Positions 6,359-15,722 of a DNA stretch of 43,465 bases are shown piece by piece. This DNA comes from CANKHA01 sp035652315 (GTDB lineage Bacteria > Pseudomonadota > Alphaproteobacteria > Rhizobiales > Xanthobacteraceae): the NCBI GenBank assembly GCA_035652315.1, contig DASREA010000063.1:1-43465 (forward strand), written 5' to 3'. The notes below the pieces were generated by a model. That model was not told the origin of the DNA and searched no databases. It worked only from the letters and a program-made list of their open reading frames with translations. The position numbers and the translations under genes were made by a program. The first letter of the stretch is position 1. Each line of letters begins with the position of its first letter.

Positions 6359-8620
6359 CTATTTTCCACCCGCGGCCTTTGCCATCGCCGCTTCCTCGTT
6401 GCCGCCCGCGTCCACTTCCGAAGCCGCGAAATACAGATGCATCCAAGCGCCGCGCTGTCCGGGAAACTTGTCCGAGGCATCCTTGAGCTCGATACCGCCT
6501 CCGTGATCCTCGAGAATCTTTCCGACGATCGCGAGACCGAGTCCGGTGCCTTTCTCGCGCGTCGTCACGTAGGGTTCGAGCAGCCGGTTGCGATGCTCCT
6601 TCGGCAGGCCGATGCCGTTGTCGATGACGTCGATGACGATGTTGTCCCCTTCCCGCGCCGCTGAAACGCGAATGCGCCCGCGGCCGCGCTGCGCCGCGGG
6701 AACGGCCGAAATCGCTTCGGCGGCATTCTTGATGATGTTGGTAACGGCCTGCGAAATGAGGCGGCGGTCGAACCGCGCCGGCATGCTGGCCTCTGCGATC
6801 TCGACGTCGATGTCGATGTCCGAATGCCCGACGCGCATAAGAAACACGGCTTGCCGAACGGTATCGGCGACGTCGTCCATCGCCATGACCGGCTTCGGCA
6901 TGCGGGCAAAGTGCGAGAATTCGTCCACCATGCGCTTGATGTCCTCCACCTGCCGCACGATGGTGTCGACGCACTGATCGAAAATCTCGCGGTCGTCGGC
7001 TATGGCCTTGCCGTATTTGCGGCGCAGGCGCTCGGCTGAAAGCTGGATCGGCGTGAGCGGGTTCTTGATCTCATGGGCGATGCGGCGGGCGACGTCGGCC
7101 CAGGCCGATGTCCGCTGCGCCGACACGAGATCGGTGATGTCGTCGAGCGTGATGACATACCCGTGATCGGCATCGGTCTCCTGCTCGCTGGTGACGCGCA
7201 CCGACAAATTCCGCTCTCTGCCGTTGCGGTTGATCGTCACCTGTCCCTGCACCAGTCGCTGGGCGCCCAAGCGCGCCGCGTTCAGAATCTCGCCAAGTTC
7301 CGGGGCGACCTCGGTCACGAGCTTGCCCAGCGTCTCCGCCTGGCTATTGCCGATCAAACGTTCGGCGGAGCGATTGAGAATGCTCACGCGTCCTTCGGCG
7401 TCGACGCCGATGACGCCGGCGCTGGCGCCGGCGAGCACCGCCTCGGTGAACCGACGGCGGCTATCGATCAAATCGCGGGCGCGGACGATGTCATCGCGCT
7501 GGGTGCGAAGTTCCTGAGTCATTTTGTTGAAGGTCTCGCCGAGATTGGCGAGGTCGCCTTCCGAACGCCGAATCGGGACCTGCACGAAGAGATTGCCGGT
7601 GGAGACCAGGTTGGCGGCGCCGATGAGACGGCGGATTGGAGCAACGAGATAATTGGCGAAGTTAAGCCCGATCCATACCGCCGACAGCAGGACGATCAGC
7701 GCGATTACCGTGTAAACCAGCGCAAAGGCAATCTGCACGCCGAAGCGGCGCTCCTGGAGAGTGTTGAAATCGGCGATATTGGCCTCGGTTTGCCTCAACC
7801 GCGCGACCACGCCGGGATCGAGCGGATGGGTGAAAAACAGAAATAGATTGTCGTACTTTTCCAGTTTCACGATGGCGGCGACGTAGCCGGATTCGAGAAA
7901 GAGCCCGACCTGAGGCTCATTGTCTTTCAGGCTCTCCAGAGTCTCCGTCGACGGCAAAGTCACAGCGGGCGCGGTTTTGCCCTCCTCGCGCTCGACAACG
8001 TTGCGCTTGCCATCGATGATCTGCACCGCGGCAAGTCCAGCATCTTTCGAACGCTCGGTGAGGAATTTACGGAAGCGGGCGCGATCCTGATCGAACATCG
8101 GTCTGGCGTGGTTCACTTCCGCGGCAAAGGAAATCCCTGCCTGGCGCATGATCTGCGCCTGTTCGCGCAGATAGACATCGGAGACCGCGAGCGCGTTGGC
8201 GAGGATCGCACGCGTGCGGCTATTGATGAGGCTGTCAAGACCACGATCGAGGGTGACGCTCGCCACGATGGCGACCAGAATGGCGGGCGCCGCCGCGATC
8301 AAAGAGAACAAGGCGATGATGCGAACATGCAGGCGGGCAGCGGCACGGCCACGCCGGCGCGCCTGCATGATCAGCCAGACTTCGCGGGCAATGATGCCGA
8401 CCAGGAGCAATACCGTGGCGGCGTTGACCAGCAACAGCGTGACGACGACAGAATGGGTCGGCTCGATTGGCGTCAGGTCGGATAGGACGACAAAGGTGGC
8501 GAAAGCGGAAAGCAGCGCGATGATGACCGCGATCCGCCCGAGAATGCGGTTCTCGACTCTGGCGGCTGAAATGCCTGCCATGGCCGCTTCCGCAGTCATG
8601 GCTTGGTCCGCGCTGGACAT
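6359..8620 (-). CDS. ntrY: Nitrogen regulation sensor histidine kinase NtrY
   Basis: Membrane sensor kinase of about 753 residues. Hydrophobic helices lie near residues 28-48, 58-83, 100-123 and 298-320, so a large periplasmic or membrane-proximal sensor region separates helices 3 and 4. A HAMP linker follows (around 325-370), then a PAS domain (about 390-500), then the HisKA box RRIAHEIKNPLTP with phospho-acceptor His near 516, and the ATPase boxes NIIKNAAEA, DNGIGLP and GTGLGLAIV. ATG at 8620 was preferred to a GTG two codons upstream because an AAGG-type ribosome site then has a normal spacing. It lies 118 bases beyond ntrC, long enough for its own promoter, and is followed closely by ntrX. 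Confidence 0.94.
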   Translation of the reverse strand: MSSADQAMTAEAAMAGISAARVENRILGRIAVIIALLSAFATFVVLSDLTPIEPTHSVVVTLLLVNAATVLLLVGIIAREVWLIMQARRRGRAAARLHVRIIALFSLIAAAPAILVAIVASVTLDRGLDSLINSRTRAILANALAVSDVYLREQAQIMRQAGISFAAEVNHARPMFDQDRARFRKFLTERSKDAGLAAVQIIDGKRNVVEREEGKTAPAVTLPSTETLESLKDNEPQVGLFLESGYVAAIVKLEKYDNLFLFFTHPLDPGVVARLRQTEANIADFNTLQERRFGVQIAFALVYTVIALIVLLSAVWIGLNFANYLVAPIRRLIGAANLVSTGNLFVQVPIRRSEGDLANLGETFNKMTQELRTQRDDIVRARDLIDSRRRFTEAVLAGASAGVIGVDAEGRVSILNRSAERLIGNSQAETLGKLVTEVAPELGEILNAARLGAQRLVQGQVTINRNGRERNLSVRVTSEQETDADHGYVITLDDITDLVSAQRTSAWADVARRIAHEIKNPLTPIQLSAERLRRKYGKAIADDREIFDQCVDTIVRQVEDIKRMVDEFSHFARMPKPVMAMDDVADTVRQAVFLMRVGHSDIDIDVEIAEASMPARFDRRLISQAVTNIIKNAAEAISAVPAAQRGRGRIRVSAAREGDNIVIDVIDNGIGLPKEHRNRLLEPYVTTREKGTGLGLAIVGKILEDHGGGIELKDASDKFPGQRGAWMHLYFAASEVDAGGNEEAAMAKAAGGK

Positions 8621-8744
8621 GAGCACGCCTTGTAATTGTCGCCGGTGCGGCTGCCCCGATGGCCAGGGACACCCCCCAAAGCAGTGATGCTTTTATACAA
8701 CAATGTTGCTGGATTGCGACATTTCCGCGGCGGTCGGCCCGCTA

Positions 8745-10190
8745 CTAACTGCCGCTACGGTAAACCTGCATATCGAGGTCGCGGATCTTCTTCCGCAGCG
8801 TATTGCGGTTGAGGCCGAGCAGGTCGGCGGCGCGGATCTGGTTGCCGCGGGTGGCGGCCAGGGCGGCGGAAAGCAACGGATATTCGATCTCCCTGAGGAT
8901 CCGGTGATAGAGGCCCGGCGGCGGCAGCCCGTTGCTGAAGCCGGCAAAATACCTGCCTAGATGCCGCTCCACGGCGGCCGAAAGCGCCTCGTCTTCGGTC
9001 GCAACACTGCTTTGGCCCGTCGGCATCGCCGGCTGCGAGAGTTCGGCATCGATAACCGCAGCGGAAATGATTTCCTGCGGATAAAGCGCCGCCAGCCGGC
9101 GCGCCAGATTTTCCAATTCACGGACGTTGCCCGGCCAGCGATAGCGTTTCAGGCGCTCGAGCGCTTCCTGATCGAGCTGCTTTGCCGGCAGTCCTTCCCG
9201 TTCGGCCAAAGCGAAGAAATGCCGGATCAGGTCGGGCACATCTTCGATGCGCTCCCGCAGTGGCGGCAGACGCAACGGCACAACATTGAGCCGGAAGAAA
9301 AGGTCCTCGCGGAACAGCCCTTGTTGAATGAGCAGACGCAAGTCCTTGTTGGTCGCGGCGATGATGCGCACGTCGGTCTTGATCGGCGTACGGCCGCCGA
9401 CGGTCGTGTATTCACCCTGCTGCAAAACGCGCAGCAACCGCGTCTGCGCCTCCATCGGCATGTCGCCGATTTCATCCAGGAACAGCGTGCCACCCTCCGC
9501 CTGTTCGAAGCGGCCGGAACTGCGGTTATTGGCGCCGGTAAAGGCTCCCTTCTCGTGACCGAATAATTCGGACTCGATGAGTTCGCGCGGGATCGCCGCC
9601 ATGTTGATGGCGACGAAAGGTCCGGTGCGGCGCTTGCCGTAATCGTGCAGCGCCCGGGCGACCAGCTCCTTGCCGGTGCCGGATTCGCCGCTGATCATCA
9701 CGGTGAGATCGGTCTGCATCAGCCGCGCCAATAGCCGGTAGATTTCCTGCATGGCCGGCGATCGGCCGATCAGGGGGATCGCTTCGATCTCCTCGGCCTT
9801 GTTCGCTTCCTGCGGCCTGCCCTTGGGCTCCGAAAGCGCCCGGCCGACAATGCCGATCAGTTCCTTGAGATCGAAGGGCTTCGGCAGATATTCGTAAGCG
9901 CCGCGTTCCGAGGCGCGGATCGCGGTCATGAAGGTATTCTGCGCGCTCATGACGATGATCGGCAGATCCGGCCGGGCCTTCTTGATCCGCGGGAGCAGGT
10001 CGAAAGCATTTTCGTCGGGCATCACCACGTCGGTAATGATCAGGTCGCCCTCGCCCTGGCTCACCCAGCGCCATAGCGTGGCGGCGTTGCCGGTGGTGCG
10101 TACTTCGTAGCCGGCGCGCGACAGTGCCTGATTGAGCACCGTGCGTATCGCGGCGTCGTCGTCGGCAACCAGGATGCTTGCCGTATTCAT
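8745..10190 (-). CDS. ntrC: Nitrogen regulation protein NtrC (NR(I))
   Basis: Sigma-54-dependent activator of 481 residues. Receiver: D10-D12 acidic residues, phospho-acceptor D54 (ITDVVMPD), K104. AAA+ domain: Walker A GESGTGKE (168-175), a full GAFTGA loop (215-220) and Walker B LFLDE. The C-terminal Fis-like helix-turn-helix ends LLGLNRNTLRKKI. When phosphorylated by NtrB under nitrogen limitation, NtrC drives transcription of glnA, glnK-amtB and similar genes. Its ATG overlaps the ntrB stop by 4 bases (10187-10190), so the pair is translationally coupled. The intact GAFTGA here contrasts with its loss in the neighbouring NtrX and serves as an internal control. Confidence 0.97.
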   Translation of the reverse strand: MNTASILVADDDAAIRTVLNQALSRAGYEVRTTGNAATLWRWVSQGEGDLIITDVVMPDENAFDLLPRIKKARPDLPIIVMSAQNTFMTAIRASERGAYEYLPKPFDLKELIGIVGRALSEPKGRPQEANKAEEIEAIPLIGRSPAMQEIYRLLARLMQTDLTVMISGESGTGKELVARALHDYGKRRTGPFVAINMAAIPRELIESELFGHEKGAFTGANNRSSGRFEQAEGGTLFLDEIGDMPMEAQTRLLRVLQQGEYTTVGGRTPIKTDVRIIAATNKDLRLLIQQGLFREDLFFRLNVVPLRLPPLRERIEDVPDLIRHFFALAEREGLPAKQLDQEALERLKRYRWPGNVRELENLARRLAALYPQEIISAAVIDAELSQPAMPTGQSSVATEDEALSAAVERHLGRYFAGFSNGLPPPGLYHRILREIEYPLLSAALAATRGNQIRAADLLGLNRNTLRKKIRDLDMQVYRSGS

Positions 10191-11350
10191 GTCATTTCCC
10201 TCGGGTCTTCGGAGTGCAAAGGTTGTGCCATTGTGTCGGCGGCCTCGGACTCCGGACCGGCATAGATCGGCAGCAGCACGCGGAATGTGGTGCGGCGCGG
10301 CTGTGAATCGCATTCGACGATGCCGCCGTGGTCGCCGACGATTTTCGCGACCAAGGCCAAGCCCAGCCCGGAACCGCTCGGCTTGGTGGTGACGAAGGGG
10401 TCGAACAGATGCGGCAGCAATTCCTCGGAAACGCCGGGCCCGTTGTCCTTGACGGCGAATTCGAGCGGCAGCGCCACGCGGTCTTTGCTGCCCGGCAACG
10501 TCAGACGGACGCCAGGCCGGAAGGCGGTGGTGAGCTGAATCTCCGCATTCTCTGTTTCCGTAAGAGCTTCCGCCGCATTCTTCACGAGATTGAGCACGAC
10601 CTGCACTAGCTGATCGCGGTTGGCGAGAACCAATGGCAATGAGGGGTCATATTCCTCGACGAATTTGATCTTGCGGGCAAAGCCCGACTGCGCGAGCCGC
10701 TTCACATGATCGAGCACCACGTGGATGTTCACCGGCTCGCGCTCGATCGGGCGCTCGTCGGTGAAGACTTCGAGCCGCCCTACGAGTTTCACGATGCGGT
10801 CGGCCTCGTCGCAGATCAAGCGCGTGAGCGCGCGGTCGTCATCGGCTGCCGACTGCTCCAAAAGCTGTGCCGCGCCGCGGATGCCGGAGAGCGGATTCTT
10901 GATTTCGTGGGCAAGCATGGCGGCCAGGGCGCTGACTGATCGGGCGGCGCCGCGATGCGTCAACTGCCGATCCATCTTATCGGCGATGCTGCGCTCTTGC
11001 AGCATGACGACGATATAGCTCGGCCGCTCGGGCATCGGCGCGACGTGCAGATCGACGACGCGGTCGCCCGGATTGCGCGGCGTGCTCAGGTCGACCCGAT
11101 ATTCGTTCACCGCGGCGCCGCGGACGCGCACCTGGTCCACCAGCGTCAGCAAGGGGCTTCCGAACGGCACGAGATCGCGCAGGAAATGGCGGCGCAGATG
11201 CCCCACCGAGGATTCGAAAAACGATTCCGCAGCGGCGTTGGCATCGGCGATCCGGCCGTCGTCCGATATCATGATGACGGGATGTGGTAACGCATTGAGC
11301 ACCGCATCGGCGGTGACGGAGGGGAACACAACGGGCTCGGTGACGCTCAT
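10187..11350 (-). CDS. ntrB: Nitrogen regulation histidine kinase NtrB (NR(II))
   Basis: Cytoplasmic two-component kinase/phosphatase of 387 residues. An N-terminal PAS domain (about 12-125; NALPHPVIMISDDGRIADAN) precedes the HisKA box AMLAHEIKNPLSGIRGAAQL with H148, then the ATPase boxes NLVKNAAEAL, KDNGPGV and GSGLGLALV. There are no transmembrane segments. NtrB phosphorylates NtrC and, in complex with the PII protein, dephosphorylates it. The ORF overlaps dusB upstream and ntrC downstream by 4 bases each, so dusB-ntrB-ntrC is one tightly packed operon, as is usual in alphaproteobacteria (dusB was first called nifR3 because of this). Confidence 0.97.
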   Translation of the reverse strand: MSVTEPVVFPSVTADAVLNALPHPVIMISDDGRIADANAAAESFFESSVGHLRRHFLRDLVPFGSPLLTLVDQVRVRGAAVNEYRVDLSTPRNPGDRVVDLHVAPMPERPSYIVVMLQERSIADKMDRQLTHRGAARSVSALAAMLAHEIKNPLSGIRGAAQLLEQSAADDDRALTRLICDEADRIVKLVGRLEVFTDERPIEREPVNIHVVLDHVKRLAQSGFARKIKFVEEYDPSLPLVLANRDQLVQVVLNLVKNAAEALTETENAEIQLTTAFRPGVRLTLPGSKDRVALPLEFAVKDNGPGVSEELLPHLFDPFVTTKPSGSGLGLALVAKIVGDHGGIVECDSQPRRTTFRVLLPIYAGPESEAADTMAQPLHSEDPREMT

Positions 11351-12384
11351 GCCGCCGCGCTCCAGCCGAAAGCGTCATAGGCGTCGGCGAGCCGCCGCAC
11401 CGCCTCCCTTGGTTCATCGATTGTCAGCACGTCGTTGCGCCACTTCTTCAGCAGCGCGGCGGGAGCGCCGGCGGTGGCTGCGGCGCTGTCCAATGCCCAG
11501 CCAAGATGCTTGCGCGCATGCCGAAGCCCGATGCGCAAGCCGTGATGGGCCAGCATTTCCTTGTAAAGCGCGATGATCAGCGAGAGCTGCACCGCCAGCG
11601 GTGGCGGCGGCTCGCGCTTGCCGGTTTGCAGATAACGCGCGATTTGTCCCGGCAGCCACGGCCGCCCCTGCGCCGCACGGCCCACCATCACAGCATCCGC
11701 GCCCGAAGCGCGCAAAGCGGCGTCGGCTTCGTCGAAGCCGCCAATGTCGCCATTGACGACCACCGGAATCGATACGGCTTCCTTCACCGCGCGCACCGCG
11801 GTCCAGTCGGCATCGCCTTTGTAGAACTGGCAGCGCGTGCGCCCGTGCACGGTGATCAGCCGAATGCCGGCCTGCTCGGCGCGTCGCGCTAGTTCGGGAG
11901 CGTTGATGGATTGATGATCCCAGCCGAGCCGCATCTTGAGCGTCACCGGCGTCTGCACCGCGCCGACGGTGGCGTCGATCAGTTGCAAGGCATGATCGAG
12001 ATCGCGCATCAGCGCCGAACCCGACTGCCCGTTGGTGACGTGCTTGGCCGGGCATCCCATGTTGATATCGATGATGGCGGCGCCCGAGGCCTCGGCGATG
12101 CGAGCGCCTTCCGCCATCCAGCGGGTCTCGCAACCAGCGAGCTGCACCGCGTGGATGGCGACACCCTCGCCTTCGCTGCGGAGAACCGCATTACGGTGGC
12201 CGGCGATGAGATCCTCGCAAGCGGTCATTTCTGAAACGACCAGTCCTGCGCCCAGGCGCTCGACCAGACGGCGGAAAGGCGCGTCCGTCACGCCTGACAT
12301 GGGCGCCAGCACGGCGCGGTTCGCCAGCGACAAGTTCCCGATCGTCAAGCCGGGATCTGGAAACGGGGCCGCCCAAAAATTCAT
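11347..12384 (-). CDS. dusB: tRNA-dihydrouridine synthase DusB (NifR3)
   Basis: FMN-dependent enzyme of 345 residues that reduces uridines in the tRNA D-loop, using NADPH. A TIM barrel is visible: LAPMSGVTDAPFRRL at the start of the FMN site, the catalytic cysteine in INMGCPAKHV (about C111), the LKMRLGWD strand, and FMN phosphate-binding segments VNGDIGG and VMVGRAAQGRPW. The C-terminal helical domain closes the protein. ATG at 12384 is used; a GTG one codon upstream is equally in frame. This is the first gene of dusB-ntrBC and diverges from ispDF across 155 bases that must hold both promoters. Confidence 0.95.
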   Translation of the reverse strand: MNFWAAPFPDPGLTIGNLSLANRAVLAPMSGVTDAPFRRLVERLGAGLVVSEMTACEDLIAGHRNAVLRSEGEGVAIHAVQLAGCETRWMAEGARIAEASGAAIIDINMGCPAKHVTNGQSGSALMRDLDHALQLIDATVGAVQTPVTLKMRLGWDHQSINAPELARRAEQAGIRLITVHGRTRCQFYKGDADWTAVRAVKEAVSIPVVVNGDIGGFDEADAALRASGADAVMVGRAAQGRPWLPGQIARYLQTGKREPPPPLAVQLSLIIALYKEMLAHHGLRIGLRHARKHLGWALDSAAATAGAPAALLKKWRNDVLTIDEPREAVRRLADAYDAFGWSAAA

Positions 12385-12542
12385 CACTCGTGCTCATTAA
12401 TTAGGCGCTTACGATGGCTGCATAGATATTAGCCAAAATCCGTCTCCTCGTGCAAGTATTGCAACGCAACAAATTTAGTAGCGGCGGCTGACGGGGAATT
12501 TTCCTAAGGTGAAAACCGCCGAGAAATTCGAGGTCGAAAGCG

Positions 12543-13718
12543 ATGGCTGTGGGCGTCGCCGCTGTGATCGTTGCGGCCGGGCGCGGACAACGTGCCGGTG
12601 GTCCTATTCCTAAAGCTTATCAACTGGTTGGCGGCGAGCCCTTGCTGCGCCACAGCCTTAATTTGTTCTGCGCATGCCCCGCAGTCGGACTGGTTCAACC
12701 TGTCATTCATTCCGCCGACCAAACCCATTACCGCAAAGCGGCCGAAGGCTTAACCGCCCTGCCTGCCGTAACCGGCGGCGCAACCCGTCAGGCCTCCGTG
12801 CGCGCCGGCCTGTTGGCGTTGGAGCCGCGCCGGCCGGAAATCGTTCTCGTCCATGACGCGGCGCGGCCCTTCGCCTCCCATGCGCTTATCGAGCGGGCGA
12901 TCGAGTTGGCGGCCCGCGAAGGCGCCGCCGCGCCAGGCATCGTTTTGCCGGACACGGTGAAAATGCTGGATGAGCAAGGACGGGTGGCGCAGACGCTGGA
13001 TCGTGCGCGGCTGCGCGCGATCCAGACGCCGCAGGGATTTCGCTATGCCGCCCTGCTCGAGGCGCATGTCCGCGCCGCGGCCGCCGGACGCGACGATTTC
13101 ACCGACGACGCAGCGTTGATGGAATGGGCCGGCCACCGCGTTGGCGTCTTCGAAGGAGAAACGACAAACGTGAAACTCACCACCGCCGACGATTTCACCC
13201 GCGCGGAAGCGCTGCGCGTCGCCGCCCTGGCCGACATCCGCACGGGATCCGGCTACGACGTCCACGCATTCGGCGCCGGCGATCACCTGATGCTCGGCGG
13301 CGTAAGGATCGCCTCTGACAGGGGCCTGGTTGGCCATTCCGACGCCGATGTGGCGCTGCATGCCCTGGTCGACGCCATTCTCGGCGCTTTGGCGGAGGGC
13401 GATATCGGCGCGCATTTTCCGCCGAGCGACCCGCGCTGGCGTGGCGCGGCTTCCGAAAAATTCCTGCAATTCGCCGTGGAACGGGTGCGGGCCCGCGGTG
13501 GTTTGCTCGCGCATGTGGATCTGACGATTATCTGCGAAACGCCGCGCATTGCTCCTTATCGCGATCTTATCCGCGAGCGCATCGCCGCGATTGCCGGCAT
13601 CGCCATGGATCGTGTGGCAGTCAAGGCGACCACCAATGAGAAGCTCGGCTTTGTCGGCCGTAGCGAGGGCATCGCCGCGTTGGCGACGGCGACGATCCGG
13701 CTGCCGTGGAGGCCGTGA
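12543..13718 (+). CDS. ispDF: Bifunctional IspD/IspF, MEP isoprenoid pathway
   Basis: Fusion of two non-consecutive enzymes of the methylerythritol phosphate pathway, 391 residues. Residues 1-230 are the IspD cytidylyltransferase (AAVIVAAGRGQRAG nucleotide loop; VLVHDAARPF; RAIQTPQGF). Residues 233-391 are IspF, the cyclodiphosphate synthase, with the zinc ligands in SGYDVHAF, GHSDADVALHALVDA and the end motif ATTNEKLGF(V)GR. The fusion is characteristic of alphaproteobacteria and some epsilonproteobacteria. It is transcribed away from dusB and its TGA stop directly touches the ATG of pncC, so the two are coupled. Confidence 0.97.
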   Translation: MAVGVAAVIVAAGRGQRAGGPIPKAYQLVGGEPLLRHSLNLFCACPAVGLVQPVIHSADQTHYRKAAEGLTALPAVTGGATRQASVRAGLLALEPRRPEIVLVHDAARPFASHALIERAIELAAREGAAAPGIVLPDTVKMLDEQGRVAQTLDRARLRAIQTPQGFRYAALLEAHVRAAAAGRDDFTDDAALMEWAGHRVGVFEGETTNVKLTTADDFTRAEALRVAALADIRTGSGYDVHAFGAGDHLMLGGVRIASDRGLVGHSDADVALHALVDAILGALAEGDIGAHFPPSDPRWRGAASEKFLQFAVERVRARGGLLAHVDLTIICETPRIAPYRDLIRERIAAIAGIAMDRVAVKATTNEKLGFVGRSEGIAALATATIRLPWRP

Positions 13719-14246
13719 ATGTCGGACAAGGCCGTTCACGAAGCCGCACAGAAGCTCGTGGACCTTTGCACCAGGAAAAAGCTCACCATCGCGACCGCGG
13801 AATCCTGCACCGGCGGCCTGCTCGCCGCGGCACTCACGGAGATCGCGGGATCTTCGATCGTCTTCGACCGCGGCTTTGTCACCTACAGCAACGAGGCTAA
13901 GGAGCAGATGCTTGGGGTGACGCCGATGACCATTGAAACCTATGGTGCGGTGAGCCGCGAATGCGCCGAAGAAATGGCGAAGGGCGCACTGGCGCATGCG
14001 CAGGTCAGTCTCGCCGTATCCATCACCGGTATCGCCGGACCCACCGGCGCGGTGCCGGGGAAGCCGATCGGGCTCGTGTTTTTCAGCGCCGCCTCCCGCA
14101 GCGGGCGAACGATCACCCACGACCGCAAATACGGCGACGTCGGCCGCGCCCAAGTGCGGCGTCAATCGGTCCTTCAGGCTTTGGCGATGCTGCAGGAGCT
14201 TGCGGAAAAAGAAGAGCCGCACCCGCCCGCCGAAGGCGAAAGCTAG
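13719..14246 (+). CDS. pncC: Nicotinamide-nucleotide amidohydrolase PncC (CinA C-terminal family)
   Basis: A 175-residue stand-alone CinA C-terminal domain. The family deamidates nicotinamide mononucleotide to nicotinate mononucleotide in NAD recycling. Conserved pieces are ATAESCTGGLLAAALTEIAGSS (the Ser/Cys-rich active-site loop), DRGFVTYSNEAKEQMLGV, and SITGIAGPTGAVPGKPIGLVF. The N-terminal molybdopterin-binding-like domain of full-length CinA is absent, as normal for PncC. The ATG follows the ispDF stop with no gap. The stop codon interlocks with that of the convergent COQ10-like gene within a CTAG (14243-14246). Confidence 0.92.
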   Translation: MSDKAVHEAAQKLVDLCTRKKLTIATAESCTGGLLAAALTEIAGSSIVFDRGFVTYSNEAKEQMLGVTPMTIETYGAVSRECAEEMAKGALAHAQVSLAVSITGIAGPTGAVPGKPIGLVFFSAASRSGRTITHDRKYGDVGRAQVRRQSVLQALAMLQELAEKEEPHPPAEGES

Positions 14247-14704
14247 GGGCGCTTGCGCCCATAAACCTGGTCGGCGCGCTGCTCGAAAGCTGTGGCAAAG
14301 CGGCGAAACGCGGTATCGAACATGGCGCCCATCAGCGCCGCGAGCACGCGGCTGCGGAATTCATAGTCGATGAAAAACTCCACTTCGCATTCGTCTGCCG
14401 CGACCGGGCGAAAATTCCAGCGGTTACGCATGTGGCTGAAGGGCCCGCTGAGATACTCGACCAGGATTTGTAAATGCGGCCCGTCGAGCGTGACGCGGCT
14501 GCTGAAAGTCTCGCTGATGAGTTTATAGGCGACGGTCATGTCGGCGACGATGATCCGCACGCCCTCCTCTTGATCGGTGCGGCTTCTAATCCGCAGTGCG
14601 CGGCATAGCGGCACGAATTCCGGATATCGCTCGATATCGGCGACGAGATCGAACATGTCGGATGCGGCATGCCGCACCCGGCGCCTCGTGGAAAATTGCG
14701 GCAT
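14243..14704 (-). CDS. COQ10/RatA-like START-domain protein
   Basis: A 153-residue single-domain SRPBCC (START-like) protein of the COQ10/RatA group. The family motif is present at the start: RRVRHAASDMFDLVADIERYPEFVPLC, which forms the first strand and helices around the lipid cavity. Mitochondrial Coq10 binds ubiquinone and helps its use in respiration; the E. coli relative RatA was proposed to affect ribosome association. In alphaproteobacteria the gene usually follows lipA, as here (5-base gap), which favours a quinone or respiratory role over a toxin. No other toxin-antitoxin gene is next to it. Confidence 0.85.
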   Translation of the reverse strand: MPQFSTRRRVRHAASDMFDLVADIERYPEFVPLCRALRIRSRTDQEEGVRIIVADMTVAYKLISETFSSRVTLDGPHLQILVEYLSGPFSHMRNRWNFRPVAADECEVEFFIDYEFRSRVLAALMGAMFDTAFRRFATAFEQRADQVYGRKRP

Positions 14705-14709
14705 GCGGG

Positions 14710-15666
14710 CTAACGCTGCGCGGCGGCGCGCGCGGCTCTTAGCTGCACAAAATCCTCCCCGGCATGATGCGAGGAGCGCGTCAGCGGCGACGCGGATACC
14801 ATGAGAAAACCCTTGGCCAAGGCGACGCTCTTGAGGGCCGCGAACTCGTCCGGCGGCACGAAGCGCTTCACTTCGTGATGCTTGCGCGTCGGTTGCAGGT
14901 ATTGGCCGATGGTCAGGAAGTCCACGCCGGCCGAACGCAGATCATCCATCACTTGCAGGACTTCATTTCGTTCCTCGCCGAGTCCGACCATGATCCCGGA
15001 CTTGGTGAACATTTGCGGATCGATCTCCTTCACCCGCTGCAACAGGCGTAGCGAAGCGAAATAGCGCGCGCCGGGGCGCACGGTGAGATAGAGCGAGGGC
15101 ACGGTTTCCAGATTGTGGTTGAAGACGTCTGGCCGCGCTTCGACCACCTTCTCCACCGCCCCCTCCTTGCGCAGGAAATCCGGCGTCAAAACCTCAATCG
15201 TCGTTTGCGGGCAGCGGGCGCGAATGGCGCGGATCGTTTCCGCGAAATGCGCCGCCCCGCCGTCGTCGAGGTCGTCGCGGTCGACGGAGGTGACGACGAT
15301 ATGAGCGAGCCCGAGCTTGGCGGTCGCTTCCGCCACATACTCTGGCTCATGCGGATCGAGCGCGCCGGGCAGCCCCGTCTTCACGTTGCAGAACGCGCAG
15401 GCGCGCGTGCAGGTGTCGCCCATAATCATGAAGGTCGCGTGCTTCTTCTCCCAGCATTCGCCGATATTGGGGCAGCCTGCTTCCTCGCAGACCGTGTGCA
15501 GCCCGTTCTCGTGCACGATGCGGCGCGTATCCTCATAGCCGCGCGAGACCGGCGCCTTGACGCGGATCCAGTCCGGCTTCTTCAGCGTTGCCGTATCGGG
15601 CCGATGAGCCTTCTCCGGATGCCGCGGGCGGGCGCGCTGCTGTGTCAGGTCGAGAACGACGGTCAT
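14710..15666 (-). CDS. lipA: Lipoyl synthase LipA
   Basis: Radical SAM enzyme of 318 residues that inserts two sulfur atoms into protein-bound octanoyl groups to make lipoyl cofactors. Both iron-sulfur clusters are visible: the auxiliary cluster cysteines C60, C65 and C71 (TVCEEAGCPNIGEC) with the RSSHHAGED motif near the C-terminus supplying the serine ligand, and the radical SAM cysteines C86, C90 and C93 (CTRACAFC). ATG at 15666 gives the expected N-terminus; the 20 codons upstream overlap the next gene and are not conserved-looking. It lies beside the pyruvate dehydrogenase genes whose PdhB and PdhC carry lipoyl domains. Confidence 0.97.
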   Translation of the reverse strand: MTVVLDLTQQRARPRHPEKAHRPDTATLKKPDWIRVKAPVSRGYEDTRRIVHENGLHTVCEEAGCPNIGECWEKKHATFMIMGDTCTRACAFCNVKTGLPGALDPHEPEYVAEATAKLGLAHIVVTSVDRDDLDDGGAAHFAETIRAIRARCPQTTIEVLTPDFLRKEGAVEKVVEARPDVFNHNLETVPSLYLTVRPGARYFASLRLLQRVKEIDPQMFTKSGIMVGLGEERNEVLQVMDDLRSAGVDFLTIGQYLQPTRKHHEVKRFVPPDEFAALKSVALAKGFLMVSASPLTRSSHHAGEDFVQLRAARAAAQR

Positions 15667-15722
15667 GGATTCTCCAGCCGGAGCCCTTTTAAGTAGGTGT
15701 GGGCGACCCGACAAGCCAGGGG

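Noticed and set aside
12750..14222. Minus-strand ORF of 490 codons
   Set aside because: Antisense to ispDF and pncC, both of which are clear real genes.
14243..14704. COQ10-like protein as a type II toxin (RatA)
   Set aside because: No antitoxin gene is adjacent and its place beside lipA is the usual one for the quinone-binding COQ10 group in alphaproteobacteria.
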